NCBI GenBank assembly: GCA_947462335.1
Contig: OX381708.1
Location: 39,001,377 to 39,065,376 of the forward strand
Length of the DNA stretch: 64,000 nucleotides
Reading direction: 5' to 3'
Origin: Harmothoe impar
Lineage: Eukaryota > Annelida > Polychaeta > Phyllodocida > Polynoidae
The first letter of the stretch is position 1; every line of letters begins with the position of its first letter. Shown here one piece after another: positions 57,476-64,000 of the stretch. Position numbers and translations under genes: made by a program. The notes under the pieces were generated by a model, which saw nothing but the letters and a program-made list of their open reading frames with translations, did not search any database and was not told the origin of the DNA.

Positions 57476-58984
57476 CAGTGATGAGGCCATACTTTAGGCC
57501 AGTACTGTGCATATAATGCTGCAGCAAGGAGGTGTTCATCACCTCACAAGTGGTCACGGAAAAAGATACTGTACACTGGGTACCACTGGAAAGCTGTGAA
57601 TGTGCAGATTACAACCCTGGTGAGTGTAAAAAGCTACGTGGGGGACAAACTTGGCAGTTGTACATTGAAAATATAAAGTTGAAAATAAGCTTTTAATTAG
57701 AAAAAAATTCAAATAAAACCAAATAAAGACTTCGAACGCATATTTTGCCACATGGGGATAAAGTAGCATTGCCATGAATGAAATCTAAGATTTGAGGTCC
57801 AAGGTCAAGGTCAAAGGTTGACCATTTGGTATATGATCAGATGTGTTGTGACAACTCTTTATGTGTGGAGTGTGACATTTATTACCTAATACAATGTTAT
57901 GTTGGAGTGTATGAAATAAGTTCCTGTTGATGTCATGTTAAGGTCATGATGTCATGTCAAGGTCATGACCTCATGATACATATATGTCTCCATCCAGCAG
58001 CAGAGAAGTGATTGCAAGGGGCCTGCTTACATTGAAAGTACATGTAAATACATGCATAACATATCTTATGATAGCCTGATGGTTAAGGTGACTTGTCTTT
58101 CCTTTACACTATGAACAACAAGAATTGCCTACTTTTTCTCAATGCTGTGTATTATATGCATTCTTGACCTTTTTTACCTTTCTTACATTAATCATCCTCA
58201 GAGTCAATGGTTTCTGGTAGCATGGAGTACATGTTTAAACATGTGTCAATGTTGTTTGCACTATTACAGCCACAGGCAGGAACGCAGGGTTGTCTGTGAC
58301 TAAAACATGCCCAGTTATCTGAGCATGTATTTGAACATTCAAAGATGAGATCATTCAAAGGTTTTGGGCACTGCAGCCTTGTGACATGGCTTTTGGGATG
58401 AGCCTACCAGACTTCTGTTGCCAACCATTTTCAATCAGATTTTCTAACTCTTGAAAGTTAATGTGAGCTAACTTCCAGATCCTTAGCTCGCTCGCTGGAC
58501 ATATAAAGCTGTCCTCCATTGGTGGTAGTTTCCAGGTACTTTAGACTTTTGACATGAGGCCATGGAACAGCATAGGTTGTTGAGGTTGCTTGCAACATCT
58601 TTGCTCCAATACAGCAGGGGTAGACACTAACTTTATCAGCCATGGCCACCCAGGCCCACAGCTTCAAAAATCTACGTGCCCGAACCAAAATCGATGGGTC
58701 CAACAAAAGCATTTACTTTTTTCAAAGAGAAAATCATAGTTATTATTGATTAGGAACATCAAAATATAATCAAAACATACATATTTCTGTTGATTCAATC
58801 TTTCCAATGGCATATTACATGCCTGTAGTGATAACCATATATTTTCCATGGGTTTTCTTCCCCCCTTCTTGTGGGCCACCCGGGCCCATAGGAAGCTAAT
58901 TCTGTGGAAAACTACGGGCCCGTAACAAGAATTACGGGCCATTGGCTCCCAGGCCAGCGTTAGTGTGTGCCTCTGCATACATAC

Positions 58985-59160
58985 ATCTGGATAACCACTT
59001 CCACCTGACATTGATCTAGTATTGGGCACACTGTTATTTCCATCCCCCACTTCTATACCAACATTTGTAGTACTGGACTGTCTTCCACCTGACGCCAATC
59101 TAGTTTTTGGCGAACTATCATTTCCATCCCCAACTACCATACCAACACATGAAGTACTAG
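58985..59160 (-). repeat. 84-bp coding-like tandem repeat (VGDGN.S..TR)
   Basis: On the minus strand the frame reads two 28-residue units, VGMVVGDGNDSSPKTRLASG and VGIEVGDGNNSVPNTRSMSG, each preceded by SST. Periodicity in multiples of three with mostly conservative changes hints at a former exon. Downstream the frame runs into repeat DNA. No family recognised. Confidence 0.4.
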
Positions 59161-59948
59161 ACTTTCCAAAACATAATCCATGTTATAATGTCTGACATAG
59201 GAGGACTTACAACTCATGTGATACTTTACTATGAGATTCCCAGTGGATATTTCCTCCTTGTGGCAGATAATATCACGTCCAACTTTATCGTCTTTGGATG
59301 TACATGCATTGAAAAGTGAAGTGAAGTGGTGGGGGCCAAAGATTTCGACCCCTGGACGGGGGGGTTTAAAGAACTTTGACCCCTGTTTGCGGGTTCAAAA
59401 AAATGTCACTCTGTTTTGAGCTAAAAGTCTGCTTGTGACTATGCTTCAGTGGGTGTGCGCACACTGATTTATGACCCAAAGGGGAAGGATAAATAAAAAA
59501 TTCTGCATGCTCCATGGGAAAACACACCATCTCACCCACCCAATCCCCCTTGTTAAAAGAATGATCACTCCCTAAAGGGACAATATCACCACTCACACTT
59601 AACCACATAGGAAACTAGAAACTAGAACAGTACTAGAAATGTGAAAGGGACATGCTCAGTGATTATGCCCCTTTAAATTGACAAGGCATGGAAATAGTTT
59701 TGACCTTTACCTTGTATCTCAGTTGGTTTCACCTCATTGCTTTCCCAAAGTAGGCAGCCCTTCTCCGTCTATGATGCAGAGCTGCCTACCTGGTGTGCCA
59801 TTGCAGACCCAGACAATCATTTTTATATGAAATTGATATAATGACCTTGACTTTTATGTTAGAGGTCGCATAAAAAACTTGTATCATAGTACATATTGCC
59901 TTTGTGTATGGAAGGTTATGATTTCAGATCATATCAAAACACCGGATA

Positions 59949-59984
59949 CTTGACCTTTGACTTTTGACCTTTGACCTTTGACCT
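59949..59984. repeat. TGACCTT / TGACTTT short tandem array
   Basis: Several TGACCT half-sites spaced by one base (complement AGGTCAAAGGTCA) form an accidental or real DR1-type nuclear receptor array within the right foldback arm. Confidence 0.4.
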
Positions 59985-62166
59985 ACTATTTGTCAGATTC
60001 ATGTATTAGCATTATACGATATCATGCCAAGACACAATGAACAATTAATCTGTTGAATTGCAGCAAAATTTATATTTTCCTATTAAAACCTCATTTCCAA
60101 CTTTTTATTTTCAATGTAGAAGTGCCAAGTTTGTCCCCCACAGAGAGTTTTACACTCACCAGGTCTATAATCTACATGTTCACAGCTTTCCAGTGATACC
60201 TTGTGTCTGGTATCTTTTTCTATGACCACTCTTCTCAGAAATAATGCCCGTAGCAGCCCATTGCTGCAGCATTAATAGTAGGTACAACCAATGGTCTTAA
60301 TGCTCCATATATATTGAAGTATATATGATGAGGATATAGACAGGTCATTTTACGTAAGTGACTCACCTAAATGAGAGAGATATTTTTGAGGGGTCATTCT
60401 TATGCAGTTTTTTCCAGAGAATCCAAATCTGCCTGGGGCCATCGCCAATTTTGCATATTAAGGCCCCTAATTAGCATATTCTAATGAGGTAGGCCAATTA
60501 GCAGGAACAATAAGCAAAAGTACTGTCAAATTGGTCCAAATCTTATAGAAATGATAAAATACCCTTAGATATGGCTGAAGATCAAAATTGCATCCCTTCA
60601 TAATTTTTCATTAAGGCCTAATTAGCATAATTTATGCAAAACTGAAGATATATGCTTAATTTCACTCACAACATACCAGATGATAGAAACACAAGATTCC
60701 CTTGAGGAAAAAGTCTTAAACCTGGCACACACATTCCCTAGGCCATGAAAAACATTTATAAATATAGGGCCATAGCAGATATAGATTTTAGCCATTATTG
60801 CAGCCATATTTCAAGATGGCCGCCATTGAATATTTCTAAATCATTTATCTCCGCTTCTAATCAACTTAGAATCATGATTCCAAATGCTAAATATACATTT
60901 CTGGGGTCAGGGAATACAATGGTGTTACCTCTGAGGAGATAGATGGCAGCCATCTTGGATTTTAATGAGATCATCATTAGGGAACCAACTAATTAGCTAA
61001 TTTCCCTTAATTCCTCTCTATCATAACACATTCATTATTCTGCCAACTGAGCTGATGAAAGAAATAACCTGAGTACTTATATTACCCTTGATATGGTTCT
61101 AGACACGGTAGCCATCTTGAATATCCCAGGGTTGCACTGTACTGAGTACTGAGTGCACTATACTTGCACAATATTCATTATCACCCCTTCTGTATCTGGA
61201 GGTGTAAGACCAAACCCAAAAGCCAGCAATCCTTTCCCCAGTGTGGATTCCCCCAAAGTCTAGGTGTGGGTAATAGGAGGAGGTTTGGATTTTGGAAATT
61301 GATATAGAATAACCCCTCCCCTAGTTCCTTTTGAGGGTCACACCTCCCTACAGCCCCCAACCATGGTAAGTAGCTCCAGGTAGCACCTTTAACTGTGACA
61401 CCTCTCTCCCCCGCCCCTGTAAGAAGGGAGGTAGTTTCAGGTGGCACCTTTGGCAGTCAGACCTTACCCACTCTACCTAGGGTAGGTAAACAGCTTTTGG
61501 CTGCTAGCAGAGGGGGCAAGGTATGGATAATAGTAATTCCCCCAACTTCTACATGTGGGTTTTACAATGTTTTTTCTCTAGGGGCACTAGGGGTGAAAAA
61601 TAGCCGGGCATAGCCCTGCTGTAGTCAGACACTATTCAGTCTTCTCCAGAAGGAGATAGAAGTGCTAAACTGGGCTCCTTCCATCGGCCTACTTTTCTTC
61701 CATTGCGTAATCTAGTTCCGGGGTAAGTAATATCTATTCCTCTATCCATCCTTCGGGGCTTTGTGGTAAAGCCATAAGAAAACAAACTTGGCATTGCCCT
61801 CACTCTCAAATGGCAATCTCTCACCTGGCACATGAAGTGCCTTGGATTATCCCTGGGTCCTGTCAACCTGACACTAACCTTGACTTGGACAGACCCCACA
61901 CACCTCTGTATTTGTGAAGGTCATTGTAATTAGAGTGCAATTCCCACCAAAATTTGAATTACAATGTCCTCCTTGATCCCACACTCCACCCCGCTGAATG
62001 AAGTCACTACAACTTCTTTCAGCTGATATGTTATCAGTTCTTGCAACTCAATTAGGTCATGCACATACCCTACCACACTTGTTAATATCATTCAGCTTGG
62101 AGTGTTCAGGTCAGCAACTGTTGCAATATGCTGTTTAAAGGTATATTTATCCTTGCTCAACTGATA

Positions 62167-62454
62167 CTAATCCCCCAACAAATCCCAGGCATGAGCCCCT
62201 CTGTAAAGAGGTGACTTAGTGTAGCCACCACTTCTTGTCCTAGGTACATTGAACTTCATTTTGCTTTCAGACCTCAGCCCTGCTCTGCCCACCACCTTGT
62301 CAAGCCACTTGTCCCTTCTGGACAATTTGTACATGTGACTCAACATCAGCTCATGCCTCCTTCTGGGCAGTCTTGGTACACCAGATAGATCATACAGCTC
62401 ACTTTCAGTGTAGTCTTTACCCCTATAGGTAATCTTTAGACCCCTGTGTTGCAG
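62167..62454 (-). pseudogene. LINE reverse transcriptase C-terminal relic
   Basis: 95 uninterrupted codons on the minus strand, with no ATG, align by eye with the tail of the LINE at 17968: LQHRGLKITY, then ESELYDLSG, RRRHELMLSHMYKLS, and TKSPLYRGAHAWDLL. It ends at TAG. The rest of the LINE is not recognisable, so this is an old fragment. Confidence 0.65.
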
Positions 62455-62975
62455 TCAATTTTGAATCTTTTATGCCGCTTTCCAAAATCAACCCACCCCA
62501 TGTAGTTAATGAATGAACACTCCCTTAACAATTTCCTGTATGCAGATGCGCACAGTAGCAACAGAACACCCTATTGGACACTTCAATTTTCAATATTAGT
62601 GGAATCAAGTACTTTATTTGTGTTGCTTCAGCAACGCAATTTGTGTCAGGTAGGTGACTTGTAATGCTTAAGTACTGAAATCGATCTGAATACAAATCAC
62701 AATGCTGAAACAGTGACCAGAAATAGAGTATTTTATATACTGCAGGTTGCTTATATCCAATATATGGTATTGCTCCAATAGCAGGAAATTCGATCATAAA
62801 ATATTGTTCAAGTCTTATTTTATTCAATTTGGTATTGTAATTATTATACATGAATTTAGGAAATATAATTTTGTATTGAAATAATTTTTAGAAACATTTG
62901 TGTGATGTGCTCTGTTAGATGTAGCGGATTTATTTGGTCCCCTGTATTAGAACGACCTGCAGTCCAATATATCCA

Positions 62976-63160
62976 ATAATAGGCTCACTGAGCTGTGTAC
63001 CACCCGCCAAGGTAGCCAGTGAGGTGCTATGACGATCCTATACATATCAATCTACTCAGGTTATAATTATAGGCTCATTGAGCCGTGTACCACCTGCCGA
63101 TGTAGTCAGTGAAGTGCGGTGACAATGCTATACATATCAGTCCGCTCAGGTCATAATTAT
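62976..63160. repeat. 90-bp tandem duplication
   Basis: Two units, with AGGCTCACTGAGC at 62981 and AGGCTCATTGAGC at 63071, each followed by GTGTACCACC.GCC and CTATACATATCA. About 85 percent alike by eye. Confidence 0.75.
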
Positions 63161-64000
63161 AAATAACAATTGGAATTGCCGCAATGCACTGGAGCTTGCT
63201 CTAAACCTTCGAACTCGTTGATATCAGATTCACATACCCCAATTAATAATTAATAATTCAGACCTGTAATATGTTTTCAATACCAAAATATAGAATTGTG
63301 CATCATGCAGCACATTGGACCTAAGCAGCTGTATATCCTCTCAAAACCTTACACCTTCACCCGCCTATTGGGCATTATAACTTTCTACTGTTTCCTTATT
63401 TCCCTCAGTGCTAAGAGCACAATGCATAAATCAGTATTTTAGCTATATATAGAACAGTCAAGGCTATGATCATCCCTCCTCTAGCTCAATCTACATCTTG
63501 GAATGAATAATTAAAAGGCTAAAACAGATACCAATTCTAATAAAAGCAAGGGCATCAGATATTGCCTAGATTAAGATACAACCAAAATAGAGACTTATAC
63601 ATCAATTACGCATATATATCTTGTTTCCTGTCTACATTTTGATGCTGGATGCCTCACTCTGAAAGGGATTTAAATGAATTGATCATAGCCACTGTCATTT
63701 TGGACAGTAACTTGCCCTCTATACATGGTGTCCATAAACTATTCTTTGCAATGTCGGCCAGCTAAGAGGCTGCTGCTGCCACCTATTGCTACCCAGTATA
63801 GTGTAATCCTGGGACATTCAAGATGGCTACCATGTCTAGAACACTATCAAAGGTAATATAAGAACTCAGGTTATTTCTTTCATCAGCTCAGTTGGCAGAA
63901 TAATGAATGTGTTATGATAGAGAGGAATTGATAAGGGAAATCAGCTAATTAGTAGGTTCTCTAATGATGATCTCATTAAAATCCAAGATGGCTGCCATCT

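Larger units (their letters stand above)
57510..60290. mobile_element. Foldback element, about 340-bp diverged arms
   Basis: The left arm (about 57510-57860) and right arm (about 59920-60290) are inverted. They share ATAATGCTGCAGCAA or its variant, CACTGGAAAGCTGTGAA, CTGGTGAGTGTAAAA, TGGGGGACAAACTTGGCA and AGGTCAAAGGT clusters. The arms bracket about 2 kb containing a nested inverted repeat (about 58617-58975) and a G-run MITE relic (about 59317-59576). No transposase was recognised. Confidence 0.6.
60944..64000. mobile_element. Large inverted-repeat element, right arm cut by window end
   Basis: Left arm 60944-61170 and right arm about 63785-64000 are inverted copies (roughly 90 percent by eye) sharing AGATGGCAGCCATCTTGG, TAATGAGATCATCATTAG and TCTGCCAACTGAGCTGATGA. 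The match reaches the last base of the window, so the right arm continues outside. The left arm may likewise extend toward 60360. The interior contains a LINE relic and tandem repeats but no transposase. Confidence 0.7.

Noticed and set aside
1..64000. CRISPR arrays, rRNA genes, prokaryotic operons or ribosome-binding sites
   Set aside because: Repeats here are transposon-derived or minisatellites without regular spacers, and gene structure is clearly eukaryotic with GT-AG introns.

Overview
This is animal nuclear DNA. It holds one interrupted host gene with consensus GT-AG splice sites, surrounded by dense transposable elements of many classes. The host gene type, the mixture of Gypsy, LINE, DIRS-like, Harbinger-like and TA-flanked elements, and the many poly-G runs suggest a marine invertebrate. 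Amphioxus or another invertebrate deuterostome is my guess, but it is inferred and not proven.

Host gene. A ferroportin (SLC40A1-family iron exporter) lies on the minus strand from about 54.2 kb down to 30.4 kb. I resolved eight coding exons whose splice phases all agree and which give 649 codons plus a stop. The two N-lobe metal ligands are conserved. The two C-lobe ligands, one of which is also the vertebrate hepcidin contact, are replaced by Ser333 and Lys578. Intron 5 is 18.6 kb because a foldback element and a complete 12.7-kb Gypsy retrotransposon sit inside it.

Retrotransposons. (1) 4033-9084 is a very young LTR element with equal-length, apparently identical 397-bp LTRs and a 4-bp target duplication. 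It encodes only a Gag-like protein and no Pol, and carries four different tandem-repeat arrays. (2) 11850-17880 holds a frameshifted Mag-like Gypsy copy lacking its 5' LTR, fused in frame to a LINE fragment and followed by more LINE sequence. A second LINE at 17968-19635 has five small hairpins in its 3' UTR and a 7-bp repeat tail. (3) 24500-27415 is a shredded antisense relative of the same Gypsy. (4) 34648-47351 is a complete Gypsy with apparently identical 439-bp LTRs, a gag-pol -1 frameshift signal (GGGAAAC plus a stem-loop), and a 4.9-kb region after pol with two more open frames. ORF3 is 930 aa, with a basic low-complexity N-terminal half and two zinc-finger-like motifs. ORF4 is a short coiled coil. 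A promoter-like stretch precedes ORF3. This is the best candidate for something undescribed.

DNA elements. Two related elements (19757-22513 and 23046-24361) are flanked by TA and reuse their terminal motif internally in both orientations; the first carries a 1.7-kb insert with a DIRS/Ngaro-like Gag ORF. Two similar motif-reusing regions lie at 1-1163 and 56.8-57.5 kb. There are Harbinger-like MITEs with TAA/TTA duplications, a TA-flanked family whose ends begin CCGTA or CCAAA, a mariner-like MITE, and several foldback elements. The last foldback runs off the right edge. No rRNA, CRISPR or prokaryotic feature was seen.
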